From: Chytriomyces cf. hyalinus JEL632
Lineage: Eukaryota; Chytridiomycota; Chytridiomycetes; Chytridiales; Chytriomycetaceae
NCBI GenBank assembly: GCA_025435555.1
Contig: JAIWWG010000169.1
Span: 1-34,732 of the forward strand
DNA: 34,732 nt
Direction of reading: 5' to 3'
Shown in pieces: positions 18,901 through 29,800 of the stretch (positions within the stretch are counted from its first letter, which is position 1; the number at the start of each line of letters is the position of its first letter). Under the pieces are notes generated by a model. The model saw only the letters and a list, made by a program, of their open reading frames with translations. It was not told where the DNA came from and ran no database searches. The position numbers and the translations under genes were made by a program.

Positions 18901-19577
18901 GTTGTCCAGTACTGTTAAATTCGAGACACGCGTGGCTCCAGGCCCATTGGCAAAGACGAGATCAGTGATCCCTTTTCCACCGTTGGTGCTCCATGTTGTC
19001 CATTTCCCCTGGACCGGGTCGACGCGAAGCCAGTCACCATCATCAAGCCATTTTTCAATCCACGTTCTGCGTTGACCATTTACGCCAGAGTTCGGGACTG
19101 TGCTATGATCACCAACACGAATGTGGCGAGCATTGAGGTCTCCAACCATAATGATTGGCGATCCGATGTTCTGCTGCTGAAGCCGCGTCATCATCAGATC
19201 GAATGCGGTAAGTGTTGCTGCTCCTTCAGAGGGAGCCAAATACGCGCTAACTAAAAGTGTGTCTCCAAGGCGGACTACCATCCATCTACCGTCGTCATCA
19301 CTGATTTCGAAAATAGACGTTAGCCTGCCAGTTGCATCGATCATCATCAACCCATTACGAGCTTTGGTTACCCCGCGAGCAGGGTCGCCGATGAGAGTCT
19401 CTCCGCGTGTTTCTGCTATCACATTTCTCATAGGGTTTGTTGCCGATTTTCTGAGCCCAGTATCCGCGAGGATTAAATAGTCTAACTTTTGTGTTTCATG
19501 AGGGATTCAATGTGGTGTCCTTCACCGATGAGGTTTCTTCGCGCGTTCAAAAATCCGATTTTGGTGTGCTCAATCAT
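15931..19577 (-). pseudogene. Family A ORF2 with one frameshift near the N-terminus (A3)
   Basis: From codon 50 (ATG at 19431) to the stop it equals the intact copies, including RT and CCHC knuckle. One T is missing from the run at about 19484-19488 (plus strand), shifting the frame at Lys30-Lys31 just before the Asp39 endonuclease position. The ATG at 19577 still overlaps the ORF1 stop. If the missing base is a sequencing error the gene is intact. If real, translation could begin only at codon 50, losing the first endonuclease motif. Confidence 0.85.
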
Positions 19578-21150
19578 TGCTCCATCTGAGTTTCCTCAGA
19601 GTTGGATCCTGACTGATTACCCTGTTTTGGCGCAGCAAGTTCTCGAATACGAGCCTGCATTGCCATGTCACATCCCTCGAGTGCAGCCTGCTTCACAAGC
19701 GCAAAACGAGCTCTGCGATAAACCCCAGCACGGCGCGCGCACATGCATTCTTTCATCATGTTCTCATTCGCATCCGGTTGGTGTGGCGGACTATCCAACG
19801 GGTTGAAATCGCTGAGCAAGATCTGCTTCGCGTCGAGTTTCTGACGAATATCGGCTTCATGACGACCATCAAAGAAGATCTCAGCAATGGAGAATCCACG
19901 ACCAAGTGGACTGATGTCCTCGATATACGGCAGTTCGAACGTGTCGCGGAAGATGGCGCGTGTTGCTTTCATGGGTCCGTTCAATTTGGCTTCCTTCTTC
20001 AAGAATCTGAGCGATACAAAGCACGACTTAATGGATTCTGCACGGACGGGGGCTGGGCCTTCACGGGCTGGCGCATTGAAGTCTGATCGAATCGACATGG
20101 CAGCAATCTCTTTGTACGAGGGAGCAGCTTTGAAGTTTTTGTTGAACGTTTGGGTACGGTTCATGTTTTTTGGGCGGTACACAGGGCCATTCGCATGGGA
20201 TTCAGTGGGTCTACCACGGCTGGCGGAGCGCGCAGCGCGACTGGCAGCCCGGGTGGACTTTTGTTGTTGTTGTTGCTGTTGTGGTTGTTGTTGTTGTGGC
20301 TGTTGAGTTTGGGGTTGCTGTGAAAGACGGTTGCGCATGTCGTTGATTTCACGTTGGAGGGCTGCATTGTTTTCGATCTGTTGTTTCAATTGTGCACTCT
20401 GTTCACGGATCATTTCCATCTGTGTGTTGATGGTGCGCATAAATTCGTCGACACGTTTGTTGTTCTCAAGAACCATTTTTGGAGTTCAGCAAGGTTCATT
20501 GCTGGGTTCGACATTTTTTCGTTTTTCTCGCAGTCAAAGTCAATTTCAAATTCAGAATCACTGGAGTCGACAGCGTCCAACGGTGCGTTTGATGCCTGCG
20601 GGCTGTGGAATAAAGGGGACTGCCTTCTTTCGCTGTTTTCGATTGTAATGCGCCCGGAGATGGTCTTCGAGCTGTGCTGATTCAAGTGCGAGATCGATAA
20701 GATCTTGGATTCCAGAATTACGACAGGCGTCTCTGAGTCGGGGTCTGCTGGCACACTCGCTGTTCTTACACTGGATAGACGTGAGACTGATGCCGAATGG
20801 GGTTTTTATTGCCACAGGCACTCTTCGTTTGAAATTCGAAATCACAGACTGAATTGCCAATGATCTGTTTGCACTTGAGGAGCTTCTTTGCGAATTGCCA
20901 AGTTGCTCGTTCGAACTGGGTGAAGCCGTCTGGGGTGGCGGCTTTGACGACAACTCGGAGGTTGGTGTTGATGACGTAATCTGATGCTGATGCACTAAAC
21001 GCAAACGGGGTCGGTTCGGGCTTAACGCTCGCTGATTCGGGTTCTTCGGATGCTTTTGGACGCTTAAAGATCGACGAGATCCTCGGCTGCTGTTGAATGT
21101 TGGTGGTGGGGTTGCTGTGGTTGCGCTCTTGGGGATTTCGGTGCTGGCAA
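19574..21150 (-). pseudogene. Family A ORF1 with four frameshifts (A3)
   Basis: Compared with the intact copies there is a lost T at about 20477-20482, an extra C at about 20577-20578, an extra T at about 20803-20807 and an extra G at about 21107-21110. The C-terminal 300 codons (from the ATG at 20476) stay in frame with the coiled coil and RRM-like domain. The N-terminal Cys-cluster region is split between frames. The first sense-strand ATG (20514) is now out of frame with the C-terminal part. All four changes lie in homopolymer contexts. Confidence 0.83.
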
Positions 21151-21181
21151 TGAACCAACACAATTTCAAGAGAGTTTTTTT

Positions 21182-21192
21182 CCTAACCCTAA
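21182..21192. repeat. Telomeric joint 6 (A3/A4)
   Basis: CCTAACCCTAA lies between the A3 5' A-tract and the A4 3' end. Confidence 0.95.
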
Positions 21193-21382
21193 CGTTTTCA
21201 GTGTGTCTTTATTGCTTGATAAAGCGCGCTTTCAAAATGGTAATCGGTTCCCTTTTGGGCCGTGTTTGGTAAGGATACAGAGAAAAAACGACTAAGTCGC
21301 GAAAAAAAATTTCGAAATGGTTAAATGTAAAAGTTGACAGAAAATGTCGATCTGCCAACAACAGCAGCGCAAGTCCGCCGCA
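21193..21382 (-). other. 3'UTR of A4
   Basis: This 190-nt tail has the same palindrome and hairpins as the other A copies and one T less in the CCCTTTTGGG segment. Confidence 0.7.
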
Positions 21383-24300
21383 TCAGCCGCCTCGTCCACG
21401 GCCTCTCGGTCGACCTCCTCGGTTCCGGATCGCCCCGCGGTGGGGTGCTTGTGCGTTTGATGGCCCGCTTCGGTAAGTTGGTTTGAATTTCGCTGGGTTG
21501 TAGTGGGCGTTCATGATGGCGGTGGCCTGAACTCGGATGCTTCGCAGGCCCTCGTAGTCCGCGAAGATGGCGTCGAGCTCTTGCTGGAGCGTAGCGGTGC
21601 TGGCGTCGATGATCTCGCTGTATCCGCCGCAGGCGAGTCGGATCGTGTTGATGGCCTGGTAAGTGGCTTCGATTCTTGTATTGGTCCCGGATTTGAACTC
21701 CAGCTTGCTAATGGCTTCGTCGATGATAGTGGCTCCATGCGCGAGGAGTTCTGGTGGCGGTCCGAGATCGTTGTCGAAGGCGGCTTGCAGGGCGGGTTCA
21801 ATGCCGGAGCACTCAATGCCATGCTGGCGGGACAGTTCGACGCCGCACGTGCGGCACTCTTGGTGGTTGCATATACGGCCAAGGAGCCAGAGGAGGATGG
21901 TGCGGGAGACTGGTCTGGAAATTGCGGGGCCGGCCATGACAAGCGCGTGGCGCTGCTTGCGGGTCGCAGGGACTGGGAGAATTTTCGATGTCCGGGCTTG
22001 GGATTTCTGTTGAAGCGCGAGCATGTCTTGGTGGTGCCATTCGTCAATGGTGTCTTCGGGGATCTTGTGGGTGGATCCACGAGGAGTGATGAGCATGGGT
22101 TGACGATTGTTGACGGTGAGCGGGTTGACAATGAGTGCGAGGCGGGGAAGTGATCGGAAGTGTGGGTTGTGTGCGAGGGTGTGCTTGATGAGTGATGTGG
22201 ATTCGGGTCTGTGGTCTCGTTCGAGGCCTTGGCGGTATGTGTGGAGTGTGAGGTTGCGAGTGTCGTTGGACTGGTGGAGACGGTAGTAGTAGGCAGCATT
22301 GAGGATGAGGTTACGTGTTTTGATAGTGGGAACTGATGATAGTAGGTGTAGCGAGGCGATAGATGTGGAGGTGGGTACTGAGTAGAGGATACGGAGGCAT
22401 GTGTTCTGGAATTTCTGGAGTGGCTGGAGTTCTTCTGTCGTGAGCGGACGAATTGCGAGACCATATTCGAGTTGCGAGCGAATAAAGACTGGGTACATAT
22501 ATAGACTGTGCAGGGTTCGAAAACCAAAACCATTAAACCCTTTTCCCTTCATCCAGGACAGTGTCTTCTTGGCATCGGTGATTCTTTTTGATGTTGATGC
22601 GGTCATGTCGATTCCTGTGGCGGTCATTGTCATTCCTACGTAGCTGGTGCTGTCTCTTTGTGCGATTTCGATTCCATTCATTTTGATGCACATCTCGGTC
22701 GGTCCGACAGCGACGCTTTTGTGTGGCGCCCAGGTGACGCCCTTCTTCTTACCCCATTCTGCGACTGTGTTGATGATTTGCTGAAGTGTGTGTTTGTTGC
22801 GTGCGAAAACTGTAGTGTCATCTGCGAAAAGGAGTGAGTTGATGCGGTGGGGTCCGACGCGAATACATGCATTCTGGTACAGGTCACGGAGTGTTGCTGG
22901 GAGCGAGTTGATGGAGATGTTGAAGAGGGGGGGTGCTGAGAGTGTTCCTTGTAGGAGACCACGGGTAACTGGGATATCTGCAGATTTGGAGCCGGATACG
23001 AGTAGACGGGCGACGTTGTGGTCAAACAGGCATCTGAAGATGGGGATGAGTACTGAGTGGGTAATCTGTGGATTGGGGTCTGACGGGTTTTCGAACATTT
23101 CTGTCCAGAGGAGGGGGCGATTGGTACAATCGTAAGCTGCTTGGATGTCGAGGTATACTGCGTGGAGGTCTGGGTGGGCTGCGATGATTTCGTGGAGGGT
23201 GAGTAGCTGATCGAGGGTTGAGCGGTTGCGTCGGAAGCCACCTTGTGCAGTGTCAGTGAACGAGTTAGTGCGGTGTTCAAGGAGGTGACGGAAGCAACCC
23301 TCATACACCATCCGAATACGACAGGTAAGCGATATGGGACGATAATTGGCGACGTCATGTTGATCACCCTTGTTTTTGTAGACCAGTGCCACGTTGGCGA
23401 CATTCCACTCGGTGGGTGTTGCGAGAAGTGCAGTGAAGATGCGGAATGCGAGGGTGAGGGGATAAGCTGTGATAATGATTTCAGTCTCCGGATCCTTGGG
23501 TCCCTTGACTAACTCTCCATGTATTCCATCTTCTCCAGCTGCTTTTCCTGAGGGCATCCAGGCAACCAGGCTATGCACGTTTTCTTCCTTAATGATATCT
23601 GCGACAGATGTTTTTGTGAGTGGGGTTCGGGGGGATCGGGGATTGGTTGTGTCAAGTGCGATGGGGTTGGGTTGGTCTTCTCCTTTTGGGGGTGAGCCAA
23701 ACGTTGTTTTGAAGTGTTGCGCGTATTGATCCATTTTATCCGGTCGCAGAGCGCAGTTGGATCGCAGACTACGAGCACGTTGGCAGGCAATCCGTTTGGC
23801 TTCTGCGCTCGGGTCATACACTCTGGTGTCAGTGACTGCGTTGTAGAGGCGTTTCCTCGAGCGCTTGGCTGCTTTTCGAACAATGATGTTGATATATCGA
23901 AGTTTACCGGCACGTTCTCTCCGCGTGATGGGGTCCAGTCCAGCTTCAAGCATCGCGTCCTGGGCTTCAGTGCGCCAACGCATCAGCTCTTTGAGATGGT
24001 CCTCAATCATATCCGCCTTGAGAGCGCCACCATGAAACTTAACCACACCAAGGGCTTTTCTCGCAGCTGAACGAATCCAGTCAGATACTAAGTCCCAAGC
24101 ACGGTCAGCAATATCGACGCGGTCTTCCCATGTGACTGGTCCGGCCGTGAGTCGATGGTGCTCGATTTCCTCAATTGTTGCAGTGAGTACTTGGTTGATT
24201 TCTCCTTCCCTTTTCTCAAGTTCCTCACGATACTGATCCATTCTGCCCTGCAGAGCACGGATGTTGATGCGTTCGAATGGGGGTTTTCGAAAGCCGGCCA

Positions 24301-25030
24301 AACCGGTCACTTCGAATGTCAAGAGATGGTGGTCGGAGCCAATCGCGGTTTCGTTGTCCAGTACTGTTAAATTCGAGACACGCGTGGCTCCAGGCCCATT
24401 GGCAAAGACGAGATCAGTGATCCCTTTTCCACCGTTGGTGCTCCATGTTGTCCATTTCCCCTGGACCGGGTCGACGCGAAGCCAGTCACCATCATCAAGC
24501 CATTTTTCAATCCACGTTCTGCGTTGACCATTTACGCCAGAGTTCGGGACTGTGCTATGATCACCAACACGAATGTGGCGAGCATTGAGGTCTCCAACCA
24601 TAATGATTGGCGATCCGATGTTCTGCTGCTGAAGCCGCGTCATCATCAGATCGAATGCGGTAAGTGTTGCTGCTCCTTCAGAGGGAGCCAAATACGCGCT
24701 AACTAAAAGTGTGTCTCCAAGGCGGACTACCATCCATCTACCGTCGTCATCACTGATTTCGAAAATAGACGTTAGCCTGCCAGTTGCATCGATCATCATC
24801 AACCCATTACGAGCTTTGGTTACCCCGCGAGCAGGGTCGCCGATGAGAGTCTCTCCGCGTGTTTCTGCTATCACATTTCTCATAGGGTTTGTTGCCGATT
24901 TTCTGAGCCCAGTATCCGCGAGGATTAAATAGTCTAACTTTTTGTGTTTCATGAGGGATTCAATGTGGTGTCCTTCACCGATGAGGTTTCTTCGCGCGTT
25001 CAAAAATCCGATTTTGGTGTGCTCAATCAT
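21383..25030 (-). CDS. Family A ORF2: APE endonuclease / reverse transcriptase (A4 copy)
   Basis: This is an intact 1215-aa frame with the same sequence as the A1 and A2 copies: endonuclease motifs N11, D39, D147/N149, D206 and S232-D233-H234; RT catalytic D628, D737 and D738; knuckle C1059, C1062, H1070 and C1074; RGG-type C-terminus. The start ATG at 25030 lies within the ORF1 stop overlap. It sits directly downstream (in sense direction) of the only complete family B element, so the two families are physically mixed within the array. Confidence 0.95.
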   Translation of the reverse strand: MIEHTKIGFLNARRNLIGEGHHIESLMKHKKLDYLILADTGLRKSATNPMRNVIAETRGETLIGDPARGVTKARNGLMMIDATGRLTSIFEISDDDGRWMVVRLGDTLLVSAYLAPSEGAATLTAFDLMMTRLQQQNIGSPIIMVGDLNARHIRVGDHSTVPNSGVNGQRRTWIEKWLDDGDWLRVDPVQGKWTTWSTNGGKGITDLVFANGPGATRVSNLTVLDNETAIGSDHHLLTFEVTGLAGFRKPPFERINIRALQGRMDQYREELEKREGEINQVLTATIEEIEHHRLTAGPVTWEDRVDIADRAWDLVSDWIRSAARKALGVVKFHGGALKADMIEDHLKELMRWRTEAQDAMLEAGLDPITRRERAGKLRYINIIVRKAAKRSRKRLYNAVTDTRVYDPSAEAKRIACQRARSLRSNCALRPDKMDQYAQHFKTTFGSPPKGEDQPNPIALDTTNPRSPRTPLTKTSVADIIKEENVHSLVAWMPSGKAAGEDGIHGELVKGPKDPETEIIITAYPLTLAFRIFTALLATPTEWNVANVALVYKNKGDQHDVANYRPISLTCRIRMVYEGCFRHLLEHRTNSFTDTAQGGFRRNRSTLDQLLTLHEIIAAHPDLHAVYLDIQAAYDCTNRPLLWTEMFENPSDPNPQITHSVLIPIFRCLFDHNVARLLVSGSKSADIPVTRGLLQGTLSAPPLFNISINSLPATLRDLYQNACIRVGPHRINSLLFADDTTVFARNKHTLQQIINTVAEWGKKKGVTWAPHKSVAVGPTEMCIKMNGIEIAQRDSTSYVGMTMTATGIDMTASTSKRITDAKKTLSWMKGKGFNGFGFRTLHSLYMYPVFIRSQLEYGLAIRPLTTEELQPLQKFQNTCLRILYSVPTSTSIASLHLLSSVPTIKTRNLILNAAYYYRLHQSNDTRNLTLHTYRQGLERDHRPESTSLIKHTLAHNPHFRSLPRLALIVNPLTVNNRQPMLITPRGSTHKIPEDTIDEWHHQDMLALQQKSQARTSKILPVPATRKQRHALVMAGPAISRPVSRTILLWLLGRICNHQECRTCGVELSRQHGIECSGIEPALQAAFDNDLGPPPELLAHGATIIDEAISKLEFKSGTNTRIEATYQAINTIRLACGGYSEIIDASTATLQQELDAIFADYEGLRSIRVQATAIMNAHYNPAKFKPTYRSGPSNAQAPHRGAIRNRGGRPRGRGRGG

Positions 25031-26601
25031 TGCTCCATCTGAGTTTCCTCAGAGTTGGATCCTGACTGATTACCCTGTTTTGGCGCAGCAAGTTCTCGAA
25101 TACGAGCCTGCATTGCCATGTCACATCCCTCGAGTGCAGCCTGCTTCACAAGCGCAAAACGAGCTCTGCGATAAACCCCAGCACGGCGCGCGCACATGCA
25201 TTCTTTCATCATGTTCTCATTCGCATCCGGTTGGTGTGGCGGACTATCCAACGGGTTGAAATCGCTGAGCAAGATCTGCTTCGCGTCGAGTTTCTGACGA
25301 ATATCGGCTTCATGACGACCATCAAAGAAGATCTCAGCAATGGAGAATCCACGACCAAGTGGACTGATGTCCTCGATATACGGCAGTTCGAACGTGTCGC
25401 GGAAGATGGCGCGTGTTGCTTTCATGGGTCCGTTCAATTTGGCTTCCTTCTTCAAGAATCTGAGCGATACAAAGCACGACTTAATGGATTCTGCACGGAC
25501 GGGGGCTGGGCCTTCACGGGCTGGCGCATTGAAGTCTGATCGAATCGACATGGCAGCAATCTCTTTGTACGAGGGAGCAGCTTTGAAGTTTTTGTTGAAC
25601 GTTTGGGTACGGTTCATGTTTTTTGGGCGGTACACAGGGCCATTCGCATGGGATTCAGTGGGTCTACCACGGCTGGCGGAGCGCGCAGCGCGACTGGCAG
25701 CCCGGGTGGACTTTTGTTGTTGTTGTTGCTGTTGTGGTTGTTGTTGTTGTGGCTGTTGAGTTTGGGGTTGCTGTGAAAGACGGTTGCGCATGTCGTTGAT
25801 TTCACGTTGGAGGGCTGCATTGTTTTCGATCTGTTGTTTCAATTGTGCACTCTGTTCACGGATCATTTCCATCTGTGTGTTGATGGTGCGCATAAATTCG
25901 TCGACACGTTTGTTGTTCTCAAGAACCATTTTTTGGAGTTCAGCAAGGTTCATTGCTGGGTTCGACATTTTTTCGTTTTTCTCGCAGTCAAAGTCAATTT
26001 CAAATTCAGAATCACTGGAGTCGACAGCGTCAACGGTGCGTTTGATGCCTGCGGGCTGTGGAATAAAGGGGACTGCCTTCTTTCGCTGTTTTCGATTGTA
26101 ATGCGCCCGGAGATGGTCTTCGAGCTGTGCTGATTCAAGTGCGAGATCGATAAGATCTTGGATTCCAGAATTACGACAGGCGTCTCTGAGTCGGGGTCTG
26201 CTGGCACACTCGCTGTTCTTACACTGGATAGACGTGAGACTGATGCCGAATGGGGTTTTATTGCCACAGGCACTCTTCGTTTGAAATTCGAAATCACAGA
26301 CTGAATTGCCAATGATCTGTTTGCACTTGAGGAGCTTCTTTGCGAATTGCCAAGTTGCTCGTTCGAACTGGGTGAAGCCGTCTGGGGTGGCGGCTTTGAC
26401 GACAACTCGGAGGTTGGTGTTGATGACGTAATCTGATGCTGATGCACTAAACGCAAACGGGGTCGGTTCGGGCTTAACGCTCGCTGATTCGGGTTCTTCG
26501 GATGCTTTTGGACGCTTAAAGATCGACGAGATCCTCGGCTGCTGTTGAATGTTGGTGGTGGGTTGCTGTGGTTGCGCTCTTGGGGATTTCGGTGCTGGCA
26601 A
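25027..26601 (-). CDS. Family A ORF1 (A4 copy)
   Basis: The 524 open codons are identical to the A1 and A2 copies. It shows the same absence of ATG before codon 212 (25968), with the TTG at 26601 as the only near-cognate start after the upstream in-frame stop. Domain order: PIP-like motif, Cys cluster, coiled coil, Gln-rich run, basic stretch, RRM-like domain. The short 5' leader (29 nt including a five-base A-tract) leaves little room for other start signals. Confidence 0.85.
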   Translation of the reverse strand: MPAPKSPRAQPQQPTTNIQQQPRISSIFKRPKASEEPESASVKPEPTPFAFSASASDYVINTNLRVVVKAATPDGFTQFERATWQFAKKLLKCKQIIGNSVCDFEFQTKSACGNKTPFGISLTSIQCKNSECASRPRLRDACRNSGIQDLIDLALESAQLEDHLRAHYNRKQRKKAVPFIPQPAGIKRTVDAVDSSDSEFEIDFDCEKNEKMSNPAMNLAELQKMVLENNKRVDEFMRTINTQMEMIREQSAQLKQQIENNAALQREINDMRNRLSQQPQTQQPQQQQPQQQQQQQKSTRAASRAARSASRGRPTESHANGPVYRPKNMNRTQTFNKNFKAAPSYKEIAAMSIRSDFNAPAREGPAPVRAESIKSCFVSLRFLKKEAKLNGPMKATRAIFRDTFELPYIEDISPLGRGFSIAEIFFDGRHEADIRQKLDAKQILLSDFNPLDSPPHQPDANENMMKECMCARRAGVYRRARFALVKQAALEGCDMAMQARIRELAAPKQGNQSGSNSEETQMEQ

Positions 26602-26630
26602 TGAACCAACACAATTTCAAGAGAGTTTTT
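25969..26630 (-). promoter_or_regulatory. AUG-free 5' segment of A4
   Basis: As in A1 and A2, the sense strand contains no ATG upstream of 25968. The segment is slightly shorter because of the five-base A-tract. Confidence 0.65.
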
Positions 26631-26641
26631 CCTAACCCTAA
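26631..26641. repeat. Telomeric joint 7 (A4/B3)
   Basis: CCTAACCCTAA lies between the A4 5' A-tract (five T on the plus strand) and the 3' end of B3. Confidence 0.95.
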
Positions 26642-26825
26642 CGTTTTCAGTTTCTTTTAATCAAGTTACACAGTAACACAAGTGCGGGGTTGAAAGATAG
26701 CAAAAATCACTCAAAAAAAGTTCAAGAACTCCAAAGAATCAGAAGTAAAGTGCGGAAATGTTAAGAAAACAGATGATCGGTAAAGGTAATAAGATATGTA
26801 TGGTCAGTTCGGGCTTGACGGTTGA
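26642..26825 (-). other. 3'UTR of B3
   Basis: This 184-nt tail appears identical to B2. The GTTAC-ACA-GTAAC inverted repeat is at 26665-26677. Confidence 0.75.
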
Positions 26826-29800
26826 TTATCCAGGCTCCGGGTTTTGCCGTGGTCGCCCAAGCGGGGCTCCCCCGGGTTGAGGTATGCGATTTCGCGGTCT
26901 TCGAGGCGGCAGTGGTCGTGCGGGTGCATCTGGCTCGGCCCAGTAGCCATTGGCTTGCTGTTGGAGGTGGCGACATTCGGTGTAGATGAGAGCTACGGCA
27001 GAAGAGACTTCGGTGTACGTGTCGATTTCGGAGGGCGGTGTATTCCGGACTTCATTCAGGATCGTATCAAGCCAGGTCATTCGGCCGGCAGGAGGTGCAA
27101 GCGTGTCCCAGTTGATGCGCAGGAGAGCAGTGGCACCAGAACAGTCAGCAGCATGGGATCGGGTCAGTACGTCGTTGCACTTGAGGCACGGTTCGTGTCG
27201 GGTGACGGCACCAAGAGTCCAGCGAAGGATGTTGTTGCGTGTCTTGCGGTCAATTCCCTTGCAGGCAGTCAGATACGGCCGGACTGGGTCTTTGGTTTCG
27301 ACTTGGATTGCGCCAGCAATGGTGTCCAGGTTGTTGTCCAGGTTGACGATGGATTCCTTGCGCAGCTTCTTGCGAGCATTGTCAGACAGCGCTTGTTTTG
27401 GCTTCGGAGGGTACCGGAACGGAACTTCAGCTGGAGGTGGGGGAACCAGTGGTTGCTGTCGAAAATCAATCCATTTAGCATCCACATGAGTCACAAGTGG
27501 GTTGGAGCGAGCAAGGCGGGGAAGACATTCCTGAAATGGTTTGTCAGCACCAAGCAGAGCGCCGCGCCAGAAACGAACAGCCGGGATAGAACGATCAGTT
27601 GAGTTATGCAATCGGGAGGACCACATGAGATTGAGCTCGGTAGCACGGTGTTTGAATGGTTCGACTTGCAGCAGCTTGTGGAGAGCGGCAGTGGACGTGT
27701 TGCGGGGTGTTGATGTGAGAGTCCGTAGTGCAAGACGTTGGACCGACTCGTACAACTTGAGCGTGGACGCGGATGGGAGCTTGAGAGCAATGCCATATTC
27801 AAGGACCGGCCGAATGAAACTCCTGTAGATAGTAACAGAAGCTGCAGGAGCCCAGCCCATTGCATTCATACCTACCGATGCCAGCGCCACAATGACACCA
27901 CGCGCTTTTGAAGTTCGTTCCTTTGCCAGCAGAGCCCAGTTGATTCCGTGTTGGCCAAAAGGGATGCCGAGATACGGGGCACATTGCTGGGATGGAAGGT
28001 CCACGTTGTAGAGCTTGAGAGGTACATCACGTAGTGCTGGAACAGGACCGAGATAGATGCACTTGGATGGCGAGAACCGGATGCCGACAGTGTTGGACCA
28101 TTCCTCACACGTTCGGAGCAGGACTGCGAGATCATGTTGATTTGCAGCTACCAAGGACGTATCGTCTGCAAACAGGAGGTTATTGAGATGGATACCGTTG
28201 ATTCGAATTCGCGGGATTCCAGGAGCACGTAGCCGAATTGAGAGACCATGGATGTGACAGTTGAACAAAATCGGGGACAGAGTAGCACCCTGCAAAAGAC
28301 CTCGTTCGTTGTCAATCGGATCACTAATCACGCCAGCCACCACCAGACAGCACGAGTTGTGATCGAAAAGATCCTGGAGCCGTGCAAGCATGAATTCGTC
28401 CAGGCCGAAGACTTGTGTGAGCATTTGCCAAAGAACCCTTCGATCGACTTCGTCATATGCCGCTTTGATGTCCAGCAGGATAGTCGAAGCATGTTCATTG
28501 GTGTTCAGGGTTTCGTGGAGAACCATGGCTTGATCGAGCGAGGACCGACCGGGTCTGAAGCCACCTTGAAAGTCATCGAGTTGTTGCATTACGGGTCCAA
28601 GTTCAGGAACAAGCAGCCGCTCGTAGAGTCGTCGTATCGTACTTGTCAGTGCAATAGGTCGGTAGTTTGCAATGTCCTGATCAGATCCCTTCTTCTTGAA
28701 GACTGGCACAATGAGCGCCTTCCTCCAGTCAGATGGAATAGTTGCAGCAGCATGGACCATGGGCAGGAAAACACTGAGAACGTCAGCCATGAGATCGCCA
28801 CCGGCTTTGATGAGTTCAGCAGGAATTCCATCGGATCCAGTAGCCTTTCCGAGTGGGAGTCCAGCAATCGCAGACATGATCGCATCCGGGTTGAAGACTT
28901 CCTGAGTTGGACGCGACTGGATTTCCTCAAGCGCAGGGGGTCCAGGTTGGGGATGTCCAGTCGGAGGTGCTCCAAAGGTAGTTCGAAAATGGGCAGCGTG
29001 TTCATTGATTTTCGCCGGGTCCAGTTTGCAGACAGTGCGGTCTTTTCGCGACTTGGCTCCTTTTACCATGCGCATGAACGAGGACATGTTTTGTGGGACT
29101 GTGAGCTTATCGACAGCATCTTCGAAGAGCACGCGCTTGCGTGTGGTCAGATCCGCCCGGTAAGCACGCTGAGTGTTGGTCAGTTCGGAAGCAAGGCGTT
29201 TGATTTCGAGACGAGACAACTGGCCACGCTCGATTTCCTGTTGCACGTTCGCAAGTTCTTGCTGCACGTTGTCCCGACTTTGTTCAAGCTCATCAGTCCA
29301 AAACTCCGATGGCAGATGGTCAGAGACTTGGAGGACACCAATTGACTTTGACGCAGCATTTCGGACCCATGACAGGAAGTGTTCCCAGGCCTCGTTGATC
29401 AACTCTTGAGTTCTAGCACGGTTTGGTGTGTGAGTATTGTTCAAGAGCGAGGAGCGAGAAGTACTTCCCGGGAGGGGAGCGCCTACTGCAGGTACCGCGG
29501 TGTGTGCATCGCACTGTGATGCACCCGCGATGTACCCCACAGCAGGGCTTTCAAAGCTCGTTCGCAGCAATTCCAGGCATAAGCACATGTCCTGCTGCGT
29601 AGATGGGTTGGGAGCATCGACAGAACGTGGATGGGAGTGGGATGGACCAGCGGACTGAGAAGGACTGTCAGACATGTGAGTGGTGGCTCTGGGGCAATCT
29701 GCAGTGTGGGTAACAGGATCAAGAGAAGCATGGGAAGTACTTCCCGGAGGGTTGGCGCCTACTGCAGGTGCCACGGTGTGTGCATCGCACTGTGATACAC

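Larger units (their letters stand above)
15740..21181 (-). mobile_element. A3: full-length family A element with single-base frameshifts
   Basis: Both termini and full length are present (seven-base A-tract at 21175-21181). Relative to A1, A2 and A4 it has five one-base indels, all in or beside short homopolymers and all between 19484 and 21110. The left 3.7 kb is clean. The pattern may be uncorrected sequencing error rather than decay. Confidence 0.93.
21193..26630 (-). mobile_element. A4: full-length family A element (5438 nt)
   Basis: Intact ORF1 and ORF2. The 5' A-tract is only five bases (26626-26630). One T is missing from a T run in the 3'UTR (near 21252-21256) compared with the other A copies. 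Confidence 0.95.
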
